Shown: positions 23,130 to 36,339 of the stretch, one piece after another
Numbering within the stretch: the stretch's first letter is position 1
Layout of the letters: each line of letters begins with the position of its first letter
NCBI GenBank assembly: GCA_963402885.1
Contig: OY727095.1
Location: 31,873,001 to 31,937,000 of the forward strand
DNA length: 64,000 bases
Reading direction: 5' to 3'
Source: Antedon bifida
Taxonomy: Eukaryota > Echinodermata > Crinoidea > Comatulida > Antedonidae
Position numbers and translations under genes: made by a program
The notes under the pieces: generated by a model
What the model was told of the DNA's origin: nothing
Seen by the model: only the letters and a program-made list of their open reading frames with translations
Database searches by the model: none

Positions 23130-26100
23130 GCTTAGTATGACCATAACGCAACTAAGAAAGCAGTTTAGTCTAATTTTGTATTTCCCTAGTCAATTACAAT
23201 ATCGTGTCCTTTTATGTTTAAGCACTGTGTTTAAGCATGGAGTAATGGTTTAAAGTAGACCACACAGTTGATTCTGTAAGCCGAAGAGTACTCCAATACA
23301 CGATTCTTCGCTTCACAGCACAAAGGGGAATATCTAGATACTTTACAAACTCCCAGCGGACCCTGTCGCTAAAACTTGGTTTTGTACTTCTATAGGCCTA
23401 CTACTTTAAAAACTAGAATATATCTCTCATCCTGATTTTAATTCTCTAAATAAATCATAACAGTTACAATTGTATTACCGTTGATAGACTTGACAATAAC
23501 CTCGTTAAAAATGTTAAAATCATGGTTAATTTTAATAGAATAAGAGTTTTTGTTGACGTGGTTTTACTATCTTAACTCCATGGCTTTACCAAGGTAATTA
23601 GACATAATTTGACAATTGCTAATTGTATACATCACATAGATTGTATTATATAAGAGTCTGGGGTCTTTGTGAATGGAAGATGTCATCCAATTGATTCGGT
23701 TTCGCTAGAAAATGTCTACCAATTGCCGTGGGTGATGCCATTAAACGTATCTCCCCAGCGGAGTAGTTTAACTGCTTACTTAAGTGTAGCTAAAGTTGCT
23801 GTCCCTGGACACCAATATTCATCGTATGCAATATTGGCCTATTTTAATGTGCATACACTTTGAGCTTAAAGATATGAAGTTAATTCAAAGACATATTAAG
23901 TTTATGGATGTGTAATCAAAGTATCCATACATTTAGCGTATAGCATGATAACCTACAAATAAACACAGAGATATCTAGGGTATTAAGAAAAACGATCCAT
24001 ATTATGACGTTATTAAGTTAAAATATTAACGGCGAGTTAATGCACTATTACCAAGAATCGTGGTATTAATATTTAGACACATTAGGCCTACATCGTTTTA
24101 AAGACTGCCGATAAAAACTGCAATATGTGACATATTCAATTCACATTTATAGTTACATTCATCTATTTCACAAGCAATAATACAGTATAGGCCAAATTTT
24201 GAAAATGGATGTTATATAATGAGCCATGATAAGAGGCCATTGTTTAACTAACATGTCTAATTGATAGGTCAATTTGTTGTTTACGAATCATATGGCTTGT
24301 ACCGAACTTTTTTCCGAAAATACATTCCCTTCATAATATTCTAATTCAAAAGGAAACCCGTTGCTTTTTTTAGAATGTCGAAATTAATCATGAGAGTAAA
24401 TATAGTATATTTTAGTTATAGTCCAGTTCCCTATGCCAAAAAAGTTCCTTCGTGTGCAGATCATAGGGAAAGTGTAAACATTGTGTTTTATGAATATTTG
24501 ACTCATGCTGGTTATAAAACCCATATTTCTAAAATTCATCTTTGACCTCTGACCTCAATTTGAATGTTAATTATATTGTTGCAAATATTGTCTGCTTGTT
24601 TTGTTCCCGCCTAGCTCCAATCTTTGGGTAACTATTATTAAATAGGATACGCTCATTGTACTGATATATTATTTCTCAATTTATGTTATAAAACAAGGTA
24701 TTATTATTCGATTTCCAACACTTACTCGATTAGTGGGCGGGTTAGTTTGCTTATTATTTAGCGGCGGGTCAATATTGACTAACTCGAGTCGCCCTTCTAT
24801 GGGAATTATCCAGCTTATTTGATTCTAAATATCATTAGGATATAGGCCTACTTCTATACTTGTCAATGTTAATGTAACCACTATTATGCAATTATTAACG
24901 ATAAGATTGCTGATACAACAGGTGCGACAAGACTTATAATTACACAGGGTCAACTTTAGCCTAGATCAAAGGCACCGCGGCAGGTAAAGGTGTGTATTTA
25001 ATAGTTTTAAGTCTGACATGTCTACGAAAATCGATGATAAGTGAAGATTGATGACATAAGATAAGGCATCTGTTGCCCGGGACAGTCAGGTTTCGTAGTG
25101 GAGTTTGATCATATACGTAATTCGTTTCAATAATAGAAACACGCAATGTGGTCATTATAATCTATATTGTCACTTTTGATCATCATTAGACATATGGTGG
25201 ATAAACTGATGTGACAAGAGTGCGCATGCGTAAAACATACATTTCAAACAATTGACACACTATTCGCAAAGAGTAGGGGATCGTCTCCCGGTGTGCTGGT
25301 CTGGTAGGCGCTGCACTGCTGGCTGCTAGTGGGTCCGTGGACGGCCTTTCCAGTTAACTTTGAGGACAAATATAAATACATTTACCTTTACTTTTAACAT
25401 TATGAAATTTTTTTTTATAACCGAATTCTCAATATATAAACAGATAGAGCTCCGTACTAAATTAGAACCATGAAAACATTTCAGTAGACCTAAAACACAC
25501 ACAAACAGAATATACAGTTAGACCCAGTTAGATTCAAAATGAACAAAATTAATGATTTTGCATTTTAAAAAGTAAAAAAAGACAAAATAACAAAACTCAT
25601 TGACTTCCATGAGCTTCGGGTTGAATATGACATTGTATGGCTACAAACAATACTTGTATTTTAGAAAGCTTATGAACTCTATTGCATGTACAGGATGATC
25701 CGTTTGTCTTTTTGTGCGTTCAGATTCGAAGAAACCCGTTTTCTAAAAAGTCCTATCCGAAACACTTTTTTAGTCCGGAACTTCTAATTTCATTATAAAT
25801 AAAGTATTCATGTTATCATAAAATGTCTTAAACGTCTACTTAAAATATTTATATTTAAGTTCCGCCATGTAATCAAGATAGCGCTATCTTAGTAAAACAT
25901 ACCGTTATGTATTACTTCTTAAGATGTGTTTATACAAACGTAAAAACTAATAAAATAGATATAAAGCCTGTGTATAAGGAACTTAGAAATGTATTTCTTT
26001 AGTTTTATGATCGTTTCTTATTTGTTTCGTTTGTTCTTTAAGTGTTAATTCAAATAATCTCACCTGATAAAAATGAGAAGTTATTAATATTACTTATTAG

Positions 26101-26890
26101 TTTAATAAAACAAACAACTCAAGTTGCTTGGACGGCTCAGATATCTTCCAGTTAGGAAACTTAACTTTTTTTTTCCTCGCGTATTAATACTGTAGGTCAA
26201 TATTCTGTTTTATTATATCATATAAATAGGCATACGAAGCTGGTTTTTAAAATGGCTTTGTTTAAAATTCCAATAATGTATATAGCCTTTACATGAAACT
26301 GATCAAACCTTTTACCAATAATGGGATTTATTTTTAGGCCTATAACCATTTCGCGGAAACATCCATTTCCAACTTTTTTTTTTGTCTTTTGTGAGGTTTA
26401 CTCACCTTTATTTCCATTTCTAAACATAATTGTACATAATTCTTTTAATAAAAATATTTTCTTTGCAATCTAAATTGCTGTTTTGTTTCCATTCTTATTC
26501 TCCACCAAACAAGAGTACATTTTGGTTGGAACTCAAACCTCAAGTAGTGTTCTTCAGCCAATCAAACAAATATAGGTTACTAATGCTAAACAAATCAACA
26601 AAATAGGCTACTAATGTGATGTGAACACAACACACTGTGGCTTTATATAATAACTAATGTTATAAACACCCGGTTAATACTATAATAATATTTCGATATT
26701 TTCCCACACCCCGTGTATCAAGTAATAACAATAAAACAATGTCTTATTGATTTCAATGAGGAAGTTATTAATTTTCTTAATGTTTACCAATTCAAGAAAT
26801 CGTTTCACCTGTGTTTAGCAATCAACTTTCATTTGTGTAACTACTTAGCAATCAATAGGCGTTTTAGCAGGTGAGATTGGTAGCATTTCC
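23130..26890. other. Intergenic DNA, nothing further recognised
   Basis: Apart from the GC-rich segment at 25.3 kb this stretch is unique AT-rich sequence. The frames at 23669-23863 and 24961-25155 show no domain, splice or repeat evidence. Confidence 0.7.
25265..25365. other. Isolated GC-rich ~100-bp segment (intergenic)
   Basis: Contrasts sharply with its flanks (for example GTGCTGGTCTGGTAGGCGCT and GGGTCCGTGGACGGCC). No ORF with splice signals; a SINE body is possible but unproven. Confidence 0.35.
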
Positions 26891-26899
26891 TCAATTTAC

Positions 26900-28125
26900 A
26901 GACAATGTCAATGTTGTGCAACTCAAATTAAAGATTCAAAGAGAAAAAAAACTACACCGACAACTAAAAATGCCAATTACGGTAATATTAATACAATTTC
27001 GGAGGAAGAATTTACAATTAAAGTTAACGGGTTTATTTATCTATCATGAATAACAATAAAAGTCTAATAAATATCTTATAAGATTCAAAGGGAGTAACTA
27101 AAAACGGCAATTGCTAGAATTTTCGGTGGAAAACTCTACAATTAAATTTAACGGGTTAAGGCTATAACAGTAGATTATTATGTGTTTGTTACATTCTTAT
27201 GTTTTTTTATTTGAAATAAAGGATGATTTTACACTTTATACATCATGGAAAACAATAATAGTCTAATGAATATCTTGGATTCAAAAGGAGTTACAACTAA
27301 AACGTCAATTGCTAGAGATTTAGCTGAAAGACTCTACAATTAAAGTTAACGGGTTTATTTATCTATCATGTATAACAATACAAGTCTAATAAATATCTTA
27401 TAGGATTCAAAGGGATATAGTAACTAAAAACGGCAATTGCTAGATTTTTCGGTGGAAAACTCTACAATTTAATTTAACGGGTTAAAAGCTATACAGTAGA
27501 TTATTATGTGTAGAGGATGTTTGTTACATTCTTATGTTTTTAGTCGTCACCGCGTGGACGCGACTCTATAGTTCACTATGTCGGTCGGTCGGTCGGTCTG
27601 TCGGTCTGTCGGTCTGTCTGTCTGTCGGTCCGGTATCACTATGCGTTTTAGCACGCGACTTATGGCTGTTGGCCTTGTTTTATTTGAAATAAAGTATGAT
27701 TTTACACTTTATCCATCATGGATAACAATGATAGTCTAATGAATATCTTAGGATTCAAAGGGAGTTACAACTAAAAACGCTAGAGTTTTCGGTGGAAGAA
27801 TTTACAATTAAAGTTAACGGGTTAATTTATCTATCATGGATAACAATAATAGTTTAATAAATATCTTAGGATTCAAAAGAATTACAACTAATAAAAACGC
27901 AAATTGCTAGAATTTTCGGTGGAAGAGTTTACAATTAAATTTAAAAACGTGTTTATTTATCATGAATATACATTGTGAACATTATTGTAATATAGGATTC
28001 AACTGGAACAATACCAACAATAAATGCCAAACTGATAGGCCTATAGCCTAAATATATATAGAGTTTTCTACGTTTTTATGATAACATGGGGAAGATCACA
28101 CGAGAATGTTAACGGGTGATTGCAT
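26900..28125 (+). repeat. Degenerate ~110-bp tandem array with an inserted block
   Basis: Recurring phrases are ACAATTAAAGTTAACGGGTT, ATCTATCATGnATAACAATA, TCTAATAAATATCTTA, GATTCAAAGGGAGT and GCTAGAATTTTCGGTGGAA, in the same order six or more times. Spacing varies because some units hold an extra TATTTGAAATAAAGGATGAT segment. A block of unrelated sequence interrupts one unit at 27541-27680. Confidence 0.8.
27541..27680 (+). mobile_element. Insertion with GGTC/TGTC tetranucleotide core inside the 110-bp array
   Basis: Compared with the sister unit near 27200, the phrase CATTCTTATGTTTTT is separated from TATTTGAAATAAAG by about 140 bp of CpG-rich sequence containing (GGTC)n/(TGTC)n at 27583-27632. 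The origin is unknown. Confidence 0.6.
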
Positions 28126-28750
28126 AATTTATAATGGATAATAATGATAGCCTATATAATAATTTTAAATGCACCTTCGGATATCAACATATTTTTAAAA
28201 AAATCATCGCCGAAAATAACCAATCAGTAATCAAGTATCTAAACAAAAATAGTATATAATTTGTAGTTAAGGTCCTGATATTATCACTCAACCAACGAAA
28301 TGTATTTGTAGTTCCAATAATGAGGTTTAAAAGTCAAATTTGTTATCTAAAGTTGGAACTTCATTAACCTGTTTTTAAAGGACACAAATTGATAAAGATG
28401 ATATATTTCAAATTAATAATTTGAGATTAATATCAAACCCGAGCGGTACAATGTACTGATCGTTACGAAAACCAAATCAAGAAGTTGAGAGTCGAGAAAT
28501 TGTGTTAGCTACAGATTATGTATCACACCAGGGCCACTGTCAAGTCGATCTTCTTCATGATCAAATTGAGAGCGACCAAACAGTCGGAGTGTTTTTATTT
28601 TTTCTTGCATAGCCTATACAAACCAATATGCTGGGTTCGTTTAGGCCTAACTGTGACTAAATTAGTTTCACAATAGTTTTAGGATAAGGCTTCTTATTTC
28701 TCACACTATCATTGACGATTGTGTAGGCCTATAAACAAAACATTATACAA

Positions 28751-28917
28751 GTTAAGCGTGGTTCCCACTAGAGACGCAACGCAAGGACTTACGCCCAACG
28801 CAAGCGAATTGACCAATGACAGGCCACCGTTCGAATAATCCACCGCTTGTGATTGGTCAAATCACTTACGTCGCGTTACGTCCTTGCGTTGCGTCGCTAG
28901 TGAGAACCAAGTTTTAA
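28751..28917. mobile_element. Foldback element family C, single copy
   Basis: The arms share GACGCAACGCAAGGAC exactly in inverted orientation and continue as diverged repeats (TGGTTCCCACTAG / TGGTTCTCACTAG; ATTGACCAATGACAGG / TTTGACCAATCACAAG). Nearly the whole 167 bp can form one hairpin. It is CpG-rich compared with its surroundings. Confidence 0.8.
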
Positions 28918-29608
28918 GTCTAACCCGGTTACAATGAGCCGTAATTCAAAATGACCGACAAAGTCCAAACTCTTTGATTTGACCTTCAAAAATGTTTTGA
29001 AATATCAAGAAACTATCGAAAATATACATATCGGCCTACGCTATTTTAACATTGATTATACCATTATTACACTATCTAATTTAATTTACAAACTGATATA
29101 TAATCACAACGGTGTAATTACAAACACTTAGTAGAGACACAAATTTGGTACATATTATCTTTTGTTAAAACGAATGGAACATTAGTTTTATCTTTAACGA
29201 AACACGATTAGAAAAACAAACATGTTAATGGGAGTTCAATCCTCAATATGTTGTTTGTAACCAAACTTTTATCAATAACAAACAAGCTTATTTTGTTAAC
29301 TTATCTAAATCTAGATTATTGCTATGTTTAATGTATTGAAAATATAACGCTTAATGTAATTTGGGACTTAGTATTACACAAATCGCTATTATGACTGGTA
29401 TAGGTTTGAATTTACACGTTTAGGATGAGACTTGAAACTGTTGGTCCCCTTTGCAATGCCTTATTTTTGTATATGACGATCGTAATTGATTTAAATCCAT
29501 TGTATCAGCATCACATTATGGTTCATCGGTTATATAAAACAAACATTGAGAATTACAACATCAATAACACCAAAGTTTTGAGTAAGGACAATAGCACTAC
29601 ATTATTTT

Positions 29609-29741
29609 AAACTATATAAATAAGTTTGGCAAAAAAGTGTTTCCAAATATGGTAGTGATATGCTTAAATATGGTAGTATTATTACATCATCATTAATATG
29701 GGCACACTACATAAAGTTTGATAGTGTAAAGACAGAGCTTT
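29609..29741. mobile_element. CArG foldback MITE, copy 5 (intergenic, decayed left end)
   Basis: The left TIR is largely lost; the core AAATATGGTAGTGATATG units and the right TIR (TTTGATAGTGTAAAGACAGA) are recognisable. Confidence 0.8.
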
Positions 29742-30019
29742 AGAACAAAAACAAAAGACGAAACTCTTACTTCAGATCATTTACAATAAACAGTTAAGTT
29801 TATAAGTGTATATTATATTAATTATTATAAATCGCATTGAATACGCATGTTTTGGTAACTAAGAAAATGACATTGTATCAAAACCAAATAAGGAGATAAG
29901 CAAACGTAATTTAGTATTTCATAAAATGTTAAGATGGAGATGAAAGCGGAAGAAAAGCATTAAATTACGAATTTTTACGAACTTAAATGTATCTTTGTCT
30001 TGATTAAGTAAATCAACTT

Positions 30020-30340
30020 TAATGTCGTTACAAGTATGGCATCATTCGATTTAAATGTACATTAGCTGGAGGCGTGTCTCTTCGATGATATTACAATTAC
30101 ATTTATTTCCTCCAACAAAAGCCTGGGTTTTCAAACCTTAATTAGCAATATAAATGATCACAAGTAAATATGATATATTCCTGAAAAGCGATTACATATT
30201 GTTAAGTTATCGAGATGTCATTTAGCTAAATAGCGTGCGCACACTGTAGCATTGTTGTTTACCGCTTGAAGGAAGTTAGCGAAAATTAGCCAATTGTTGA
30301 AAATAATTACTAATTATGAATTACAAATGGAGTTCACGTT
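30020..30340. promoter_or_regulatory. Candidate regulatory block (intergenic)
   Basis: Contains AAACCTTAATTAGCAATATA, AATGATCACAAG and AAAATTAGCCAATTGTTG: clustered TAATTA/CCAAT-type sites in unrepeated sequence. Confidence 0.28.
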
Positions 30341-30929
30341 TAACAAATCCATAGGTTAGGTGCCTTGTGTAGCTACAGGGCTTCCCCTTCAGTTTTGTTT
30401 CTATTTAAATTATCTTGCTTTTGTTATGAAAAATGAAAATTGAAGAAGCGCAACCGAGTCATTAGTTTGTGATTATTAATTCATAACTAAACGTAACAAA
30501 CATGATAGACAATTATAATATTCATTAGATAATATCGAAATTTAAAGTGCATTTAATGACTATTTACACTTTTAAATGGTGAAGGTCGTGTATTGAATTT
30601 AACAAATGTACGGTAATATCTTGAGTTTAATTTAATTGTTTAATCAGCATTTCAATATTCCGTTAAGTTAAAGTTGTGATTTGAAAATACGAATGAGTTA
30701 TGGAAGCACGTACAAACATAATTTTTGCTACTCGGAGACAGCGACGATTAACAAACTCATAGAATACTAAATAAAGATCCATACAACATAAGTTCTGGCT
30801 TAAATAGTTTATTAGTAAATGAACATTCGCCCATGTAAAACTGCACATTGATTATTTCATTTTAAAATTTCAAAATAAAAACATTGATTAAAGTTACTTT
30901 CGAGTAGAACACGTGCAAAATAAGACGCA

Positions 30930-31062
30930 CTTCTGATGCGCAGCAACAGTTACACGAGACGCACTTCCGAAACGAATAATTACACGAGACGCACTTCCGA
31001 TACGCGCAGTTACTCGCACTTCCGAATTCCGATACGCACAGTTACACGAGACGCACTTATAT
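30930..31062 (+). repeat. Degenerate ~30-bp tandem repeat (GAGACGCACTTCCGA)
   Basis: ACGCACTTC(C/T)GA followed by TACGCGCAGTTACACGAG-type spacers, four to five copies. CpG-rich against AT-rich flanks. Confidence 0.8.
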
Positions 31063-32976
31063 TGATTATTAACGGCGTAAGCGTTGAGAGAGACATACGT
31101 AATTCTTTAAAGAAATTTAGGTAATAGGCCTAAATAACTTTTTTTTTTTTGTGTGCACTGCACATGGAGAGTTCTATTTTTCTACTACACAATACGGTAC
31201 AAAGCAAATAAATAGGGACTGCGTACTTCTTGTACTTTTCACAAACTTGATTATTGCTTACGCATTGGCATACATATCTATAGTCTCTCTCTCCCAAATA
31301 ATTCTTTATTTTTGAATACATAAGAATGTTACATACATCCCAGGTCACAGCTTGTAGGACCAAGCATACTGTATACAGGGCAGAACAATACACATACAAA
31401 ACAGTGCAACCGCATAAAATGCATACAGTAGGCCTTACAGCAATTGACATTTAAAAGTAAACAATATTATGAACTTTAGGGCTTAACTCGAATGTGTATA
31501 CAGTATAAAAGGTGTTTTACCTTACTCATAATGTTTAAAACATGACATTTTCAAATATAGCATGTCATAATACTTCAACCTAAAAGATTTCTTCCGAGAT
31601 TTGGAATGGCTTTGTAGTACACCATGCCACTCCACTACAACAACCATCTAACAATACAAATGACGTAATTGGTATGTTTAATCCATCTGCTTCTGTATAT
31701 GCAAATGAATAACATGTTATCTTTATCGCTATTATCGAACTTTAAACGTACAAAACTTTCTCAATATTATTTGGATTTTATTTTATTAAAAGAACTCTTG
31801 CGGTTATGTATTTTAAATTGAATTTACTAGAAAACGAAAATTAGATACAAGACCTATATGACAAGTAAACATATTTAATTTGTCAGTACATAATTGTCGG
31901 AATAACTTCGACTAAGTGGTGGATTTAGCAAAAGTCGTTTATTAATCGTGAAATAGACTCGAGTAATTGAACAGCTTATACAATACCACTTTAAATTACG
32001 AGCAGGCATTATTCATCATTGAGTCCTAGGCCTGGTAGTTGATCTTAAACGACTAGTTTATGCTAATTTCTCTCTGCCTTAGAACGTCTCAAGTCCCTTG
32101 CATCACATCCCACAGGACCAATTTTACTCATTATCGAAATCTGACGGTTATATTGTTCTACAAGACACGAGTTAATTAGAGATGATCACTTGTACGGCTA
32201 TTCAACAGAATAAAGATACATTAAAATAAATTCCATTTACGTTCATTTTCTAGATCGTTTAGAGCGTTTCAATTAAATCATCGCAAATGAAGTCATTTAG
32301 ATATAACAGGCTAAACGTACTGCCCCTCGGCAAATGTCATATAAGAAAACCTAGTCTTTAAACGTCGTAAATGTCCTGTTGATATACACATTAAAGATAT
32401 TTTAACTTTATATTAAACATTTCATTTAAACGATTTCGTTATTTATAAGGGACACTACTTTGGAATGGACAACTATATTATTGCTATACCGTTATTTACT
32501 CATTACCTTTATGTGCAGTTTTACATGGATGAATGTTCAGTTACTAAATAAAACTTTTTAAGCCACAACTTACGTTGTATTCGTTTTATTTTGTATAACA
32601 TGAGCATGGAGGTATAAAAATAATTTATAACTCCATGATATGAGTTCGTTAAATGCGCAGTCTCCGTGTAGCAAAAAACTGTTTTTATTGTAGCTTGGTC
32701 TTTGTATCGATTGAATTAGTATTATAAAGTGTTACATTTTATTAGGTTTAGAAAATATTAGGTTACTTTCTTCAAACTAAATACATTAAGATAAATAAAT
32801 CATAATTGTAATAGTAATGCTTTAACTTGTTATCCTAATAACGGAAAATTTAGTAATAGTGTAATAATGTAAGACTATCTCGTAACCAATTTATGATTTA
32901 ATATTAGTAAGTTTAAATTTAAAGGCATGTTATATTTTTCGATCCGGATTGGATTGTAACAACTGCTTTATATTTA

Positions 32977-33306
32977 TTAAAGATGTATTGTCCCCAAAAA
33001 CATGAAAAATAAAGATTATTTAAATCTGACTTTGAATAGGTTATTTTGTAGTGCTAATAAACTTTCGTAGAAAAAAAAAGATAATGTTTTCACTTATAAA
33101 ATGACATAATAAATCGTTAAATTTAACCAAAAATCGATTGGCTGGCAATTTGACAAATATTTGCTTTAAACTACATTTTTTCAGGTAAATATTATTTTTT
33201 TTAGACCCAATTTTTGGTCAAAGTAGATAACTATTATGTGACATTAAAATGGCATATTAAAAAAAAATGTTAAAAATTATTTTTCAGGGGGACAATACAT
33301 CTTTAA
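32977..33306 (+). mobile_element. TTAA-flanked MITE family B, copy 2 (intergenic)
   Basis: Full copy in the same orientation as the one at 11 kb: TTAAAGATGTATTGTCCCC to GGGGGACAATACATCTTTAA. The interior aligns throughout by eye. Confidence 0.88.
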
Positions 33307-33309
33307 GCA

Positions 33310-35490
33310 GGAATAGATGAAAATGCAGACGCATACAAACAGCAAAAAGAAACACAAACATTGACAAATTCTCTCAGTACATACATAGTATATTTATTAA
33401 TTTCCCGCCAACAATTAAATATCATTAGCTAAAACAAGACTTGAGTATTAAAATCAGTATTTAACCAGAACCACAGTAGTAAACAATAACAAATATTGTA
33501 ATAATTGTTGTATTATATTACAAACCATTTCGCATTGACAACAGCACCGATCGCTATGCGCGTAAAACACATTTAAAATTGTAACCAATCGGTGGTTCGA
33601 TTTAAGTAAGATTTAATGTTTGCTTGTTTTATGGTTTGAGCCTACGAAAGATTCGTAGAACAAAACGGTTGTTTAAATGATAACGGGCAAAAATGGTCTA
33701 TGATATAATCGAGCACCAATCTATCGTACGGTATAACATTTCGATATGTTTCAATCTTCATTAAATGGCCGTAATTCGCAATATTAACAAACTAAATATG
33801 GAAACACACATATAACCTTCATTTCAAATTTAAAGGAATTGTGTATCAACATATAAAAAATGAACAAACACATTTTTAATGTAGTTTCTTTCAAATGTTA
33901 TTTCTTGGTCGAATAATTTATAATAACAGAATATTAATAATATCCTTAATACAACATAATTTGGCCATACACTTTAAAGACACCACATAGATACTCTGAC
34001 ACGGGCGCGTAAACGTTGTTAGCAACGTTACAGATATTGAACGCGCGCGTTCAAACACTGATACGATACGTCTTGTCGACGCGCGCGTTTAAATACTGAT
34101 AACAATGGTACGGTTTATGTACGCGCGCGTCAAATTTTGAGTTTCTCTGTGGTGGCTATCATAACGATCATATCGGTCACTAATTATACCTTAAATATAC
34201 ACGTATCAATCATTGGACCGGGAAAATTGGCATCCTAATATTAATAGGTACTAGAAAGGTAAAACACCTTAGAATATCTACAAGTCTATTATTATTTATT
34301 ATAATATTTAAGATACATTCATAATTTATCAATTAAATTGCAACATTCCACTTATTTCATTATATTTAAGAAAAGGTAAAATGGGCGATAACATCAACGC
34401 TTAGTATAAGAACTATTTTGTGTTAATTTGTAAATACAATTACTAATTACAATTTTTCTAATTACTGTACATAGAGTGTATATACAAGGAAAGACTCACA
34501 CGGGACAATATAACAACAAGAAATATGAAGATTATTAAAATGAAAAAAAAAAGTTAATAAAAACACGTTATTCAGCCTAGTGTAGAGACAATACAATGTA
34601 AAAGACAAGTATTAACGATAAAATCCAATACATTTACATTTTGTAATTATTATGGCGTTAAAAAGCTTAAAATCAAAATGAATTTGCCTCTTACTGTATA
34701 TTATAGGCTGCTAAGAATTTCACAAAAACTTTGGTAAAAATACAGAGGGAGCTATTCACTTTTCAATATTTAAGAAAATTAGTGACATTTAAGAAAATCA
34801 GTGAAATTTAAGAAAAATGTGAATGAGAATTTAAAAAAAATATTGTTTACAATCAATACTGTTTAAAATTATGAATAACATAAAATAATGTGAAACGAAA
34901 TAACAAGTAATGAATTTTGACAGTGACAGCAGTCTGGTATTTGTATAAAGATAATGCCAGACAGATTAAACGCAATATGAGGTAGAAAAAAAGTTCAAAC
35001 TCAAACACTATCTAACAAGAAACTTACATAAGGTTAGATGTTACATAACAACAATACGCATACTAAACATAATTAATGAATATTTAAACGCTGATGACAA
35101 TTCTTGAATAAATAACTCTAAATTTACATAATAATCAGTATTTTCATAATACTATATTGTATTTGCTCAAACCCTCTTTGTCAGGGCGACATCCTAACTT
35201 AAGCTACATATTATTCCCTTTGGGATCCTATTTTAACAACTTTTTACATCAATGAATATCAGTATACCATCTTGTGTGCATGAATATTCATCATTTATAT
35301 ATAAATATTCATAACCTTATAAATATTCATATGCCCATAAATATTAATGAATCTATTTTAATCAATTAAATTAAACTTGTTTCAAGTAGGGGGCTAACAT
35401 TTAAATTTCAGAAGAAATTCTAAATTATTTTCCATTCATAAACAGCAAAACAACTGATTAATACAAAGTTTTAAACTTGCATAAAAAGTG
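33310..35490. other. Intergenic transition zone
   Basis: Contains the last three ACGCGCGCGT words (34041-34130), after which CpG-rich motifs stop. From 34.2 kb onwards the sequence is very AT-rich with short self-similar phrases (ATTTAAGAAAAT at 34768-34818). No gene seen. Confidence 0.6.
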
Positions 35491-35497
35491 CATTATA

Positions 35498-35745
35498 AAA
35501 ACAATCTAAGGAGTGATTAAAAACAATCTAAGGACAGATTAAAAACAATCTAATGATAGATTAAAATCAATCTAATGAGATTAAAAACAATCTAAGGAGT
35601 GATTAAAAACAATCTAAGGACAGATTAAAAACAATCTAATGAGATAAAAAACAATCTAAGGAGAGATTAAAAACAATCTAATGAGATTAAAAACAATCTA
35701 AGGAGAGATTAAAATCAATCTAATGAGATTAAAATCACATGAACA
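35498..35745 (+). repeat. ~20-bp minisatellite (AACAATCTAAGGAGAGATTA)
   Basis: About 12 copies alternating AACAATCTAAGGAGAGATTA with shorter AACAATCTAATGAGATTA forms. It lies in the transitional region between the two genes. Confidence 0.9.
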
Positions 35746-36339
35746 ACAGCAGAACAAAAATAACAAATAAAATATAATTAAAATTTAAACTACTATGACT
35801 AAAAAAAGTGTTAAAACGCTCTTTGCATGACGTATTATTCATTTACATTATACTGATAACATTTCTGAATCGATGGGAAATGTGTAAAAAGCTAACCAAA
35901 CTTTGTACTTTTTACCATAACACATTTTAACTTTTTGCTTTGTCAAAAGTACATACTTTTTGGAGATAGCCAATTAAAATGTTCCATCTTTTGTCATAAA
36001 ATCAAACTAAAATAAAATTATTTGTATAGTATAAACAAACAAAAAGGTGGTATTTAAAACAATTACAGTAATATAATAATCGGTAGTGTCAACCATAATT
36101 ATCTTTAAGATTGTTTCTACTAATTATTATTACTGCTATTTAAAAATGTTAAATATCAAATTTATAAACAACATAAAAAGAATAAAATACATTTTGTCCA
36201 AAATCTTGTGCATAAACATAGGGCTAAAAATATTAAGTATAACTTAGTATATCAGATTGAGAAGTCAATAATATTTAGATGACTTAAATTATGATTCTAT
36301 CATAGATAGTTTGGATTAAAGTTTAAGTTGTAAGATTTG

